From Phycisphaerales bacterium (lineage in GTDB: Bacteria; Planctomycetota; Phycisphaerae; Phycisphaerales; SM1A02), in assembly GCA_009691805.1 (NCBI GenBank), contig SIAK01000003.1:1-64000 (forward strand): DNA of 64,000 nt, read 5' to 3'. The notes below the pieces were generated by a model that did not search any database, had not been told where the DNA came from, and saw nothing but the letters and a program-made list of their open reading frames with translations. Positions within the stretch are counted from its first letter, which is position 1; each line of letters opens with the position of its first letter. The position numbers and the translations under genes are program-made. Below, in pieces: positions 16,847 to 26,997 of the stretch.

Positions 16847-19800
16847 TCAATGATCTGCGGCGGGGAGGCCCATGCCGCTTCGATTGGGATACGTGGGCTT
16901 CGGTGTTGGCTTGTAGGGATGCTCGCCGAGCTGTTGCATCAGGACTTCCACAGCCTTCTCGACTTGCGGATCCTTGCCGCCAACCATCAGCGCAGGGTCG
17001 TCGAGCACTTCGATGTCAGGATCGACGCCGTGACCCTCGACCCCCCAAGTGCCATCGGATTCATAGAAGCCAAACGTCGGGACGCTAATCGTGCCGCCGT
17101 CAAGAAGCCCTGGATTTCCAGAGATTCCGACGAGTCCGCCCCATGTGCGCGTGCCGATGATCGACCCGAGTTTGTTCGCCTTGAACAACCACGGAAACAT
17201 ATCGCCGCCGGAACCAGCGAGTCCGTTGATAAGCATTGCCATCGGCCCGCGATGTCCATCCGGTGGCCACGCGTAGTCGCGCGCGTCTCGACGCGCCCAG
17301 AAGTTTGTCACTGGTCGATCGAGGAGTTCGATGAAGCGCGTTGGAATCTGTCCGCCGCCGTTCCATCGATCATCGATGAGTAACGAAGGCTTGGTTCGCT
17401 GGCCGAAGAATTGCCGCACAAGTTCAGTCTGTCCATCCGTACCTGTATTGGGTACATAGATGTAACCAATCTTGCCGCCTGAAAGTTCTTCCACCATGCG
17501 CCGCTTGCTCTCGACCCAATCGCGATAGTGAAGATTGTCTTCGCTCGCGATGGTCGTGACGACGATGTCCTTCGCGTCGGCATCGAGCACTGCTTTCTTC
17601 GAAACCGTGAGAACAACGCTCTTGCCAGCGAGTCCAACAAACGGCGCCCATGGATCCTCGTTCGGATCGATCGCGACGCCGTTCACGGCGAGGAGAAAGT
17701 CGCCCTCCGTCACGCCGAGTCCTTGCGCTTGCAGTGGTGAACGCGCATCGGAATCAAACGCGCCGCCGTGGAAAAACTTAGCGAGTTTCCATGCTGCAGC
17801 AGGGGAGCCGTCCTCTTTCGTCGCTGGCGCAAACGTTGCACCGAGCAAACCAACCGTGCGATTGTCGACCTCCTCAACGTCGCCGCCGCCTTGCAAGTAC
17901 GCGTGACCGACGTTGAGTTCAGAGATCATCTCCGCGATGAGGAAGTTGAGATCCTCGCGCGTTACGACCGCGGGAAGCATCGCTTCATACTTCGCGCGAA
18001 TCGCAGGCCAGTCCACTTGATGCATGCCGGGGTCGTAGAAGTAATCACGCATGATGCGCCATGCATCCGTCAGGATTTCTTTCCATTCATGCGCGGGTTG
18101 CACAACGGAAAGCATCGGCGCCGTGACAATCGGCTTGGGCGTTGCGCCGGCACTTGCGCCTGCGATGGACGCACCGCCGCGACCTCCGAGCAGCAACTTC
18201 TTGCCGTCGGCACTCACGTCGAAGCGCGATCCTGCGGCGCCAGTTTTTTCGGCGAGCGTTTTCTCGGAGAGATCAAGCAATCGCACGGAGCCATCGCGTC
18301 CGTAGAGCAATTCGTTCTTGTCGTTGAATCCGATTGAACCGAATGCACCTGCCGCTGCAGGGAGTTGCAAGGCGCGCGCTTCGAATCCATCGAGATCGAT
18401 GAGCACTTCTTTCTTCGATTCTTTCTTCGCGCCTTCGCCCTTACCGTCTGTCGGCTTCTCACTCTTTGCAGTTCGCGTTGCCGTGAATGGGCTCGCCTCG
18501 CGAGCGCCCTCTGCGTTCGTCGTGAACATGTTGCCAGTCATGCTCTCGCCATCCATCGTCGCTTCAATCTCAAACGACTGATCGTTCAGTTTTCCTGTGA
18601 GACGCAGCGTCATCGTTGCGGCATCGAATGTTCCTGAGAGGTCGGCAGCACCGTGCTCCGAACTGCTCGAGCCCTTCGCGGTTCCGTCTTCAGCAACGGT
18701 CAGTGTCATCGTGAACGCGATTTCAATCTCGCCGATCTTGCATGATCCCTTCCAATCGCCCGCTGCCGTAGGTGCAGCGTCTTGCGTGGGTGCGTCCTTC
18801 TTCTCGTCTTGCGCGAGGAATTCGGACGGATCAACAGCAATCGTCATGTCGCCGCGACGGCGTCGCCCACCTGCTGGTGGACCACTTGGTCGCGCGTTCT
18901 CGCCCGCTGCGGGAGTTGCGTCACTAGCAGCCGCGGGCTTCGAATCCTCCTTCTGACCTTCTTCATCGCTCGTCGGCAACCACGGCAGTTTGAAGTCCTT
19001 CTTCAACGGCACAGCGAGTAACACTGTCGCGCTGTCGTAGACCCAGGTCGTGTCGAAATCGCCGTACTTTGGGGCAAAATTGCGCGCGCTCTTGAAGACG
19101 ATCCAGTCGCCCTTGCGATCAAACATCGGCTCGCTATCGCTGAAGAACCCACTCGTCAATTGCGTGAGCGCCTTGGTAGCGTCCGCTTCCTTCGTGTCGA
19201 AGAGGTAGATCGCTTCGAGCTCTGTTTGATCGCACGAACGGCTCCACGTGATCCAACGCGAATCATGCGTGATCGAAATGTCGACTGGTCGTGGTCCTTC
19301 TGGGTTGCGATCGAGATGTGTGGTCGCGCCATCTTCGAGTTTCACAAGATCGATGTTGCCTGCTTTATCTTGCAGCACGACGGATTTTGAATCAGGTGTC
19401 CAGGTGATCGCGGTGCGGAATGCAGAGCCGCCCTTTGTGATTTGCTTTGGTTGCTCGGGGCTCGCGCTGATTTTTCCGTCCGCACTCTTGAGATCTGCGC
19501 CCATCGTGTAGAGCTCGTACTCTCCTGTTGCATCGGAGAAGTACGCGATCGTCTTGCCATCAGGGCTCCATGCCGCGTTGCGCTCGAAGATGGAATCCGT
19601 GCGCGTGAGATTGCGTGGCGTTCCATTTTCTGCAGGCGCTGACCAAATGTCACCGCGCGCGACAACTGCGACGCGCTTGCCACTCGGTGAGATCGAACTG
19701 CCTTGCATGTCTTTCGCTGCATCGACGGTGGTCGCGCGCAAGGAATCGCGATCGCCAGGCACGGTGATCTCGACAGGGACGCTCTGCTTGGTTGCAAGAT

Positions 19801-20734
19801 CGAGTCGATAGATATGGTCGCCCCATTGGAAAACCATTTCGCCTGCGCCATCGGTGTCAGGGCCGATCGCACTCCATTTCACATCCGTGCCTTTAAAGTG
19901 CGTGATTTGCTCGGTGTTTCCGCTGTCGAGGTCGTAGGCGAAAACATTGAGGACGTTCGTGTCTTTCGCACTGCGATCGGAAAGAAAATACACCCTGCGT
20001 CCGTGCCACATCGGAAGCGTGTCTGTGCCTTCCCAATCCGTGATGCGCTTGGACTCGTTCGTCTTGATGTTGTAGACCAAAACATCTGTCGCCATACCGC
20101 CGCGATACCGCTTCCACGTTCGCGTGTCGGTGGAGTGCGGCGTGTACGCGAGCCATTCGCCCGTGCGATCAAGTGAGCCATTCGCGCCGTAGGGCACGGG
20201 CAACTGCGTCGGCAATCCGCCTGTCGCGTTCACGGTGTAGAGCTTCTGCGCGCGCGCGAGTCCTTCAAGCGCACTCGACGCGAGAATGAGCGACTTGCCA
20301 TCCGCAGTCCAATCACAGAGCGACTCCGCGCTTGGGTGATGCGTCACGCGTTGCGGAACGCCGCCACGGATTGGAAGTGTGTAGATGTCGGCAGCGGAGT
20401 CGTAGTTGCCGCGAAACGCGATCGATTTGCCATCGGGCGAGAAGCGTGGCGACCCTTCAAATCCCGCAGGATTTGCGATGGGTTGGGCGACGCCGCCATC
20501 TTTGTCGACGAGCCAAAGATCGTTGCCATAGACGAAGACAATCGAGTCCTTTGAGATATCGGGATAGCGGCAGAGACCCGATGTCCCTTGCGCACTGCTG
20601 AAACTTGCTGCGGAACACGCGACAAGCGCGGCAAAGGCGCGCGTGAAAAACTGACTGCGAGAGTTGGCGAATTGACGACGGGTCGGAGTCGAAAACGACT
20701 CAGCGAGAGGTGCATCCATAGGCGAAGAGTACAT
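16847..20734 (-). CDS. Tricorn-type S41 peptidase with N-terminal beta-propeller
   Basis: About 1295 residues. After an N-terminal signal/anchor (FFTRAFAALVACSAASFSSA) comes a beta-propeller of PD40/WD40-like repeats (GSPRFSPDGKSIAFRG, AAWSPDGKTIAYFS) as in tricorn proteases. A Pro/Ala/Lys-rich linker and a beta-barrel-like insert follow (about residues 690-850). A PDZ segment (LQAQGLGVTEGDFLLAVNG) precedes the S41 catalytic domain: GKIGYIYVPNTG, LLIDDRWNGGG and INGLAGSGGDMFPW, with the nucleophile in GSGGD. Such enzymes degrade peptides, here probably in the periplasm. The track ORF extends to 20851, next to tRNA-Ser, so the ATG at 20734 (or 20719) is more realistic. It is ended by a strong terminator. 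Confidence 0.88.
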   Translation of the reverse strand: MYSSPMDAPLAESFSTPTRRQFANSRSQFFTRAFAALVACSAASFSSAQGTSGLCRYPDISKDSIVFVYGNDLWLVDKDGGVAQPIANPAGFEGSPRFSPDGKSIAFRGNYDSAADIYTLPIRGGVPQRVTHHPSAESLCDWTADGKSLILASSALEGLARAQKLYTVNATGGLPTQLPVPYGANGSLDRTGEWLAYTPHSTDTRTWKRYRGGMATDVLVYNIKTNESKRITDWEGTDTLPMWHGRRVYFLSDRSAKDTNVLNVFAYDLDSGNTEQITHFKGTDVKWSAIGPDTDGAGEMVFQWGDHIYRLDLATKQSVPVEITVPGDRDSLRATTVDAAKDMQGSSISPSGKRVAVVARGDIWSAPAENGTPRNLTRTDSIFERNAAWSPDGKTIAYFSDATGEYELYTMGADLKSADGKISASPEQPKQITKGGSAFRTAITWTPDSKSVVLQDKAGNIDLVKLEDGATTHLDRNPEGPRPVDISITHDSRWITWSRSCDQTELEAIYLFDTKEADATKALTQLTSGFFSDSEPMFDRKGDWIVFKSARNFAPKYGDFDTTWVYDSATVLLAVPLKKDFKLPWLPTSDEEGQKEDSKPAAASDATPAAGENARPSGPPAGGRRRRGDMTIAVDPSEFLAQDEKKDAPTQDAAPTAAGDWKGSCKIGEIEIAFTMTLTVAEDGTAKGSSSSEHGAADLSGTFDAATMTLRLTGKLNDQSFEIEATMDGESMTGNMFTTNAEGAREASPFTATRTAKSEKPTDGKGEGAKKESKKEVLIDLDGFEARALQLPAAAGAFGSIGFNDKNELLYGRDGSVRLLDLSEKTLAEKTGAAGSRFDVSADGKKLLLGGRGGASIAGASAGATPKPIVTAPMLSVVQPAHEWKEILTDAWRIMRDYFYDPGMHQVDWPAIRAKYEAMLPAVVTREDLNFLIAEMISELNVGHAYLQGGGDVEEVDNRTVGLLGATFAPATKEDGSPAAAWKLAKFFHGGAFDSDARSPLQAQGLGVTEGDFLLAVNGVAIDPNEDPWAPFVGLAGKSVVLTVSKKAVLDADAKDIVVTTIASEDNLHYRDWVESKRRMVEELSGGKIGYIYVPNTGTDGQTELVRQFFGQRTKPSLLIDDRWNGGGQIPTRFIELLDRPVTNFWARRDARDYAWPPDGHRGPMAMLINGLAGSGGDMFPWLFKANKLGSIIGTRTWGGLVGISGNPGLLDGGTISVPTFGFYESDGTWGVEGHGVDPDIEVLDDPALMVGGKDPQVEKAVEVLMQQLGEHPYKPTPKPTYPNRSGMGLPAADH

Positions 20735-20815
20735 GGGCACCGCACGACGCGTTGCACGAAGCGCCTGCAAAATTGCACGATGGGTCCTCGCCCCGAACAC
20801 TGTGATCCACCCATG

Positions 20816-20844
20816 ACAAAGGGATCGCAGTGACGCGATCCCTT
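20816..20844 (-). terminator. Hairpin terminator after tRNA-Ser
   Basis: AAGGGATCGC pairs with GCGATCCCTT around a 6-nt loop, 12 bases 3' of the tRNA, followed on the minus strand by a short TTTG. Confidence 0.75.
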
Positions 20845-20856
20845 CGTACAAACCAA

Positions 20857-20943
20857 CGGTGGAGAAGGGATTCGAACCCTTGAAACCCTTACGGGTTTAC
20901 CAGTTTTCAAGACTGGTGCGTTCAACCACTCTGCCACCCCACC
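20857..20943 (-). tRNA. tRNA-Ser (anticodon UGA)
   Basis: The minus strand gives acceptor GGTGGGG/CTCCACC (one G-U), anticodon stem ACCAGT/ACTGGT with loop CTTGAAA, a long variable arm (AAACCCGTAAGGGTTT) as required for serine tRNA, and a T-arm with GGTTCGAATCC. The discriminator is G and CCA is not encoded. Confidence 0.97.
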
Positions 20944-21002
20944 TGAGGGTTTCGGATGGTAGCAAAGAAGGATGTGTGCGCGGTCGGATTCGCTCGCGTC
21001 CC

Positions 21003-23684
21003 TCACGCATACGGAACATGGTCAGTCCCGATCGCGGGTTGTTGATGTGGGGCGGAGGGGTCGCCGAGGCGTCGGGGCAGTGTCAACTTCGCGATGACTG
21101 CACTCCAACCAGTTTGATGCGACGCTCCGCAACCGCGACCGGTATCGCCGTCGAAGTACTCATAGAAATTGATGAGTGTCTTGAGCGTTGGATCGTGCGC
21201 GATCGATGGATGCACATTCATGCACGGGCGCACACCGTCGGCTCCTGGAAGAAAGAGCGAGGAGAGGCGTCGCACAATCTCATCCGCTGCATCAAGAATC
21301 GTGATGTTCTTTCCACTGCCCACTGGGTACTCGAGTTTGAAATCATCCCCGTAGTAGTGATGGAATTTTTGCAAACTCTCGACGAGCAAGAAGTTGATCG
21401 GAAGCCACACGGGGCCGCGCCAATTGGAGTTTCCTCCGAAGAGTCCGCTGCGACTTTCCGCAGGTTCATAGCGCACGGTATGTGCTGCATGCTCCGCCCA
21501 AAACACGAATGGACGATCGCGCAAATCGGCGGACATACTTCGAATGCCGTAGGGCGAGAGGAAGTGCGTTTCATCAAGTGCCTTGCGGAGTAGCGCTTTC
21601 ATGCGATGTCCGCGCAGCAACGAAAGCAATCGACGATCGCCGCGACCTGGTTCCGTCCATCGCGAGACGAGTCCCGCGAGTTCAGGTCGTTCTTTCAGAT
21701 ACCACTCGAGCCGCGCGCGGAACACGGGCAGACGCTCAAGCACTTCCGGTTCAATCGTCTCGACGCAGAACAGGGGCATCAATCCGACGATCGAAAACAG
21801 CTTCAGTGGAATGAGTTTGCCATCGGGCATCTCAATCATGTCGAAGTAGAAGCCTTCTTCCTCATCCCAGAGTCCTTGTCCCAGTCCGACGGAACTCATC
21901 GCCTCTGCGATCTGCAGGAAGTGTTCGAAGAACTTCGCCGCGAGGTCTTGATAGAACGGACGATCGTGCGCGAGTTCGAGCGCCATCTTCATCATGGTGA
22001 GCGCGAACATCGCCATCCAACTTGTGCCGTCCGCTTGACGTAACCGCCCACCAGTGGGCAACGGCTGCGAACGATCAAACACTCCGACATTGTCGAGCCC
22101 GAGGAATCCGCCTTCGAAAATGTTTCGCCCATCCGCATCTTTGCGGTTCACCCACCAGGTGAAGTTCATCAACAATCGATTGAAGATCAACGCGAGAAAG
22201 TCCAGGTCTTCGACACCGTTGGCGCGGCGATCGATTTGATAGACGCGCATCGCAGCCCATGCGTGAATCGGCGGATTCACATCACCGAACGCCCACTCGT
22301 ACGCAGGGATCGCGCCGTTTGGATGCATGTAGTGATCGGTGACAATTTTCTTGAGTTGCTCTTTGGCGAAATTCGCATCAATGGGCGCGATCGCAACGCA
22401 GTGAAAACAGAGATCCCATGCGGCAAACCACGGGTATTCCCAAGTGTCCGGCATCGAGAGCACGCTCGACGCAGAGAGATGCGACCACTCGTGATTGCGA
22501 CCGGTCTTGCGCGCGGCTGGCGGAGGTGGTTGGGTCGGATCGCCTTTGATCCAGCGTCGCACGTCGTATTCGTAGTACTGCTTACTCCACAGCACTCCCG
22601 CCCATGCTTGTCGTTGCATGCGAGCAACTTCAGGATTGGGATCGAGTGCTTGAAGAATCTCGTAATACTCATCCGCCTCATTGAGCCGTTCTTCAATGAC
22701 AGCTGCGGCTGCTTCAATCGGGAACGGTGTGTGCTCAGGCGCGAGCGTGATGTCAATCGTGTGGCGACCACCTGCAGGAATCGTGAGTCGATGCAAGATC
22801 GCAGCCTTCGTGCCGCGCATCGCGGGATTCACTGCATCGAGCTTGCCTTCCACCACGCAATCATGGATGCCATCTTTGAAGAAGCGACCATTGCGAGCCT
22901 CGCCGAAGTGTCGCACTCCATTCGTGTCGTTCTCGCAGAAGAGTTGCGTTGCGCTCGGATCGTGGCGCACGACGTAACTGCCGAGCGTCGCATGTCGCGC
23001 GATGATCGAACCAGGCTCTGTTCCACGTTCAAGAGTTGGTCGCGCTTCATTCGACCACGACCATGTGTTGCGGAAGAAGACTTGCGGCAGCAACTGCAGT
23101 TCCGCGGGATCAGGACCGCGATTGACGACCTCGATGCGCAAGACGGTCTCGTCGGAGCCGCGCTTTGCATACGAGATCCAAACCTCGAAGAAGCGTTTTT
23201 CATCGAGAATTCCAGTGTCGGCAAGTTCGAACTCATCGTCCGCTTTCGTGCGGCGTTTGTTTTCCTCCACGAGCGCTGCGTAGGGAAACGCAGTCTGCGG
23301 ATAGACGTACATCATGCGATTCCACGCATGACTCGGCACGGCATCTTCGTGAAACCAATACTCCTTCACGTCTTCGCCGTGATTGCCTTCTTCATTCACG
23401 AGACCGAAGAGGCGTTCTTTGAGAATCGCGTCTTTGCCATTCCACATCGCAACACTCAAACAGAGATGGCAATCTTTGTTCGACCAGCCACCGATGCCAT
23501 CTTCGCCCCAGCGATACGCACGACTGCGCGCGTCATCGTGGGGGAAGTAACTCCATGCACTTCCATCGGGCGAGTAATCCTCGCGCACGGTTCCCCATTG
23601 TCGCTCTGACAGAAATGGTCCCCAACGCCGCCAGAGATGGCGGTCGTCGTTGTTGAGCATCCGTGCGCGTTCAGAAGTCGTCAT
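21003..23684 (-). CDS. GH63-type glucosidase (MGH1-like)
   Basis: About 893 residues. The N-terminus (WRRWGPFLSERQWGTVREDY, WGEDGIGGWSNKDC) and the alpha/alpha-barrel motifs (PWFAAWDLCFHCVAIAPID, NWRGPVWLPINFLLVESL, GASHQTGWSAVIAKL) match the bacterial GH63 group related to mannosylglycerate hydrolase and yeast glucosidase. It hydrolyses alpha-glucosidic or related bonds; the true substrate (mannosylglycerate, glucosylglycerate, alpha-glucan) cannot be decided. The start at 23684 overlaps the upstream gene's stop as ATGA, fixing it four codons inside the track ORF. It is cytosolic, with no signal peptide. It is paired with a GH133-type enzyme, suggesting joint processing of one compatible solute or glucan. 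Confidence 0.88.
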   Translation of the reverse strand: MTTSERARMLNNDDRHLWRRWGPFLSERQWGTVREDYSPDGSAWSYFPHDDARSRAYRWGEDGIGGWSNKDCHLCLSVAMWNGKDAILKERLFGLVNEEGNHGEDVKEYWFHEDAVPSHAWNRMMYVYPQTAFPYAALVEENKRRTKADDEFELADTGILDEKRFFEVWISYAKRGSDETVLRIEVVNRGPDPAELQLLPQVFFRNTWSWSNEARPTLERGTEPGSIIARHATLGSYVVRHDPSATQLFCENDTNGVRHFGEARNGRFFKDGIHDCVVEGKLDAVNPAMRGTKAAILHRLTIPAGGRHTIDITLAPEHTPFPIEAAAAVIEERLNEADEYYEILQALDPNPEVARMQRQAWAGVLWSKQYYEYDVRRWIKGDPTQPPPPAARKTGRNHEWSHLSASSVLSMPDTWEYPWFAAWDLCFHCVAIAPIDANFAKEQLKKIVTDHYMHPNGAIPAYEWAFGDVNPPIHAWAAMRVYQIDRRANGVEDLDFLALIFNRLLMNFTWWVNRKDADGRNIFEGGFLGLDNVGVFDRSQPLPTGGRLRQADGTSWMAMFALTMMKMALELAHDRPFYQDLAAKFFEHFLQIAEAMSSVGLGQGLWDEEEGFYFDMIEMPDGKLIPLKLFSIVGLMPLFCVETIEPEVLERLPVFRARLEWYLKERPELAGLVSRWTEPGRGDRRLLSLLRGHRMKALLRKALDETHFLSPYGIRSMSADLRDRPFVFWAEHAAHTVRYEPAESRSGLFGGNSNWRGPVWLPINFLLVESLQKFHHYYGDDFKLEYPVGSGKNITILDAADEIVRRLSSLFLPGADGVRPCMNVHPSIAHDPTLKTLINFYEYFDGDTGRGCGASHQTGWSAVIAKLTLPRRLGDPSAPHQQPAIGTDHVPYA

Positions 23685-25801
23685 GCAGTTGGGCACTCGT
23701 CGCGGACTATGGCAATCTTTGGATTCTCCGCGACATCAAGCACATGATGCAAGTCTGGGAAGCGTGCGAGCAACTCCAGTGGCGCCGCGACGCTCCACGC
23801 CTGCGCGAAACATCCTCGCGCTCGGAATGGTGCTTCCGCATCACGCACTTCCGAGATGCTGCCGATGCAACCGTCGCGCAGTTGCGTTCGAAATGCGAAG
23901 GCGATGCCTCGCACGAAAACGTTTTCGCGTCGGAGCCGCCAGTGAGAACTCACGAGCAGCAGCAGCAGGAACGGCCACGAAGTTCCTTGGTGGTAGGCCC
24001 GATCGCGCGTCGCTTGATCGCCGAGGTATAGCCGTGCATAGCGCGGATCTTGCGGCGAAAGCGTGCGCACGCCGTACGGAGTCAAGAGATCGCGAAGTGC
24101 AACCTTGAGCACAGCGCGCGCGCGATCTTCGGAGAGAATTGGGAAACGTAATCCGGTCGCGAAGAGTTGGTTTGGTCGAATCGACGCGTCGTGACCATCA
24201 AGCCGCACGGATTCGGGAAGGTCATTGTCCTCTGTGTCGAGAACATCGAAGAGGCAACCATCGCGCGTGTTCCAGAAGCGTTCGAATCCACGCTGTGTTG
24301 CGTCTGCGAGCGCTCGCAAGGGAGCAGGATCTTTTCCAACGCGCGCGGCGATCGCCTCAAGTCCGCGCAAACCTTCATGCCAGAGCACGCTCAGCTCGAC
24401 AGGTTTGCCTCGTCGCGGTGTCACGACGTAGTCGCCGATGCGCGCGTCCATCCATGTCAACTGCACGCCTGCTTGCGATGCGTGCACAAGTCCATCGTCA
24501 TGCACGCGCACGCCGTTCGCTGTTCCGTTCGTGTACGCCGCGATGATCTCTTCTGCTTTGGGCCAGAGTTCGCGCGCGAACACGAGATCATCGGACTGTT
24601 CAACGGTGCGACAGAACGCACCGAGAAAAATCATCGGCGCATCGGCACTGTTGTATTCCGCGACACCTGTGCGATCAGGGAATCGATTCGGCAGGAGCCC
24701 ATCGCGCAGGTGTTCGGCGAAAGTGCGGAGCACAAGCTTCGCGTCCTCGAGCCTTCCGGTTGCAAGAAGCAGTCCAGGGAGCGAGAGCATCGCGTCGCGT
24801 CCCCAGTCTTCAAACCACGGGAATCCTGCGAGAATCGAGCGTCCGTCACGACCGCCTTCGCGTGCGCGAGCGACGATGAACTGATCTGCCGCGAGCACGA
24901 GTTGACGCGACGTGGGACCGCTGACCGTGTGACCAGCTGCGTCATACAGCGATGCGCTGCGTGCGCGCGCTGCCGCGAGGAGATGCGTTGCGGACGCATT
25001 CGAAATCGGCGCAGTGGAAACAGCGAGTGACGATTCGCTTCCCGCGCAGAGCGTCACCGGAATCTCGAGCGCATGAAAACTCGACGCGAGAAAATCGTAT
25101 CCACGAGCAGCTTCTTCTTCGAGGCGGAAATTTCGCCACCAACCGCCCCTGACTTCCATCGCGATTGCGGGCGACGCGCTCGGAGTGCAGCTTGACGTCA
25201 CGATGAGTGTGGACGGCGTGGCTGCGTGTTCGTTGGCCGGAAGGGTGATCGTCGCGCGATTTTTCTCGAGTCGCAGCGTGGGCATCCAATGTGCGGTCGG
25301 ATCAAGCGCGTGAAAATCGCGATGCTCCACGAAGAGTGACGTCGTCAGTGTGATCGGCGCAGTCGTCTCACGAAGTGCGTAGCAGATCGCGAAACCAGCG
25401 CAGTCAGGAAGCGACACGATGCGTCGTTCGAGCGTGCATCCGTTGACCTTGAAGGTCCATGTGGGAATGCCATCTTCAAGCGCGAAGCTGATGAGACTGT
25501 CGTTGGCATTCGGTGCGATCGTGCCATCCGCCCATCGCGAACTCACGAGCGGAAACTTCATATCGCCCATCGTGATCGTTTCGAGCACGAACGGCACAAG
25601 CATGCGACGCGCGACAGGTGGTTGCGTCGCGTGCACGAACAGTCCGTGGTATCGACGCGTGCGAATGCCAGAAAGTGTGCCGCACGCGAATCCGCCGAGT
25701 CCGTCGGTCGCGAGCCATTCAAGATCCGTCGCGCGATCGAGTGATTGCACATCGGATCGCGAGAGCAGGGGATAAGGGGGGTAGAGCGGTTCGTTGCCCA
25801 T
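23681..25801 (-). CDS. Glycogen debranching enzyme-type amylo-alpha-1,6-glucosidase
   Basis: About 706 residues. The N-terminal region has EWLATDGLGGFACGTLSGIRTRRYHGLFVHA, which is the hallmark of the GDE_N domain, followed by a beta-sandwich. The C-terminal alpha/alpha barrel has WFEDWGRDAMLSLPGLLLAT, GLLPNRFPD and QGTSWPFLLLLL, as in GH133. It is predicted to remove alpha-1,6-linked glucose from branched glucan in the cytosol. The track start is TTG at 25813; the ATG at 25801 (MGNEPLYPPYPLLS) is preferred. It lies 59 bases after the ABC ATPase gene and is coupled to the GH63 gene. Confidence 0.88.
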   Translation of the reverse strand: MGNEPLYPPYPLLSRSDVQSLDRATDLEWLATDGLGGFACGTLSGIRTRRYHGLFVHATQPPVARRMLVPFVLETITMGDMKFPLVSSRWADGTIAPNANDSLISFALEDGIPTWTFKVNGCTLERRIVSLPDCAGFAICYALRETTAPITLTTSLFVEHRDFHALDPTAHWMPTLRLEKNRATITLPANEHAATPSTLIVTSSCTPSASPAIAMEVRGGWWRNFRLEEEAARGYDFLASSFHALEIPVTLCAGSESSLAVSTAPISNASATHLLAAARARSASLYDAAGHTVSGPTSRQLVLAADQFIVARAREGGRDGRSILAGFPWFEDWGRDAMLSLPGLLLATGRLEDAKLVLRTFAEHLRDGLLPNRFPDRTGVAEYNSADAPMIFLGAFCRTVEQSDDLVFARELWPKAEEIIAAYTNGTANGVRVHDDGLVHASQAGVQLTWMDARIGDYVVTPRRGKPVELSVLWHEGLRGLEAIAARVGKDPAPLRALADATQRGFERFWNTRDGCLFDVLDTEDNDLPESVRLDGHDASIRPNQLFATGLRFPILSEDRARAVLKVALRDLLTPYGVRTLSPQDPRYARLYLGDQATRDRAYHQGTSWPFLLLLLVSSHWRLRRENVFVRGIAFAFRTQLRDGCIGSISEVRDAEAPFRARGCFAQAWSVAAPLELLARFPDLHHVLDVAENPKIAIVRDECPTA

Positions 25802-25860
25802 TGCTCGATCCAACGCGAAGTTGCGGAGTTACAGAGTACTCGCAGCAATCCAAAACTGGC

Positions 25861-26982
25861 TTACAGCATTGGGGCAAGTTCGAAGATCGAACCGAGAATT
25901 GGGCGCGCGCCCCATTTCGTTGATTGTGAATCACCGAATACGAGTGCCGTGTGTGGATCGACGAATGCGGAGCAATGTCCAACGCGCAAGAGTTGCCTTG
26001 CTTCGAGGAGCGGAAGGCGCACGCGAAAAATGCCTTCCTTCGGGGCATGCTCTATGTGCGTCGCGATCAGTTCTGCGCCGAGCGCTGCCGGTTCGAGGTC
26101 GTGCAGGCGCAGCGCGATTGCACGGTGCGAAGAAGTTGATGCAGTTGGCGGGATGAGCCAATCGTTCGGACGAACGCCAAGGAACTGCGTGCGACCATCG
26201 AGCGTGACGGGAGCGATGCAGGGCGCGTCGTCGCCGAGCAATGCAGCCACTGCGCTGTCACAGGGGCGCGCGAGAAGGTCCGCCGTCAACGCGCACTGTC
26301 GAAGCTGGCTCTGCACGAGCACCGCGATATGTGTCGCGATTGCGAGGGCATCCGTGATGTCATGCGTTGCGATGATCGCGGCGCTGTTGCGGTGCGCGAG
26401 TGATGTGCGGATGGATTGTCGGAGCGCGAGTCGGAGTGGCCGATCGAGATTCGCGAACGGCTCATCGAGGAGCACGACCGAGCCTTGACGAATCAACGCG
26501 CGCGCGATCGCGCAACGGCGGCGTTCACCTGAAGAAAGTGTCGGGACGGCGCGATCGAGGAGCGGAGTGATTTCCAACTCTTGCGCGATTGCTTCGACGG
26601 CGATGCCTCGCAACGCGGCAGATTCGCCACACTGTGTCGAGTAGGGAATCCGCGCGCTGTCGATGTTTTCACGCACGGACAAGTGCTCATGCAAGAGCGC
26701 GTCATCAAAGGCAAATCCGAGTGCGCGCGCGTGTGGCGGGTGCCTCGAAACGTCCGTTCCTTCAATGCGTACTTCACCCTCACAAGCGCAAAGCCCCGCA
26801 ATGGCTCGCAGCAATGTGCTCTTGCCTGCGCCACTTGCGCCAAGCAGCGCCATGATGGATTGACGAGGAACCTCGAGATGCACGCGATCAAGAATGGGCG
26901 CGCTGCGTTGCGGCAGATGAACAGACAGCGCATGCGTCGAGAGCGCGAATGGAGATGCAGGTTGCGGGACTGGAGTCGTCAC
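25861..26982 (-). CDS. ABC transporter ATP-binding protein, MalK/UgpC-like
   Basis: A 373-residue ATPase with Walker A GASGAGKST (about 49-57), signature LSSGERRRCAIARAL, Walker B VVLLDEPFANLD and the switch histidine in IIATHD. The roughly 150-residue C-terminal extension (FLGVRPNDWLIPP, ALRLHDLEPAALG) resembles the OB-like regulatory domain of MalK/UgpC/PotA ATPases, which energise import of sugars or other solutes. No permease or binding protein is adjacent. The start is GTG at 26982 with AGGAG 6 bases upstream, 15 bases after prfB. The position before two glucan enzymes suggests, but does not show, sugar import. Confidence 0.82.
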   Translation of the reverse strand: MTTPVPQPASPFALSTHALSVHLPQRSAPILDRVHLEVPRQSIMALLGASGAGKSTLLRAIAGLCACEGEVRIEGTDVSRHPPHARALGFAFDDALLHEHLSVRENIDSARIPYSTQCGESAALRGIAVEAIAQELEITPLLDRAVPTLSSGERRRCAIARALIRQGSVVLLDEPFANLDRPLRLALRQSIRTSLAHRNSAAIIATHDITDALAIATHIAVLVQSQLRQCALTADLLARPCDSAVAALLGDDAPCIAPVTLDGRTQFLGVRPNDWLIPPTASTSSHRAIALRLHDLEPAALGAELIATHIEHAPKEGIFRVRLPLLEARQLLRVGHCSAFVDPHTALVFGDSQSTKWGARPILGSIFELAPML

Positions 26983-26997
26983 CAGAACTCCTGACGT

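Noticed and set aside
22236-23609. 457-codon plus-strand ORF opposite the GH63 gene
   Set aside because: Antisense shadow with His/Arg/Cys-rich noise composition.
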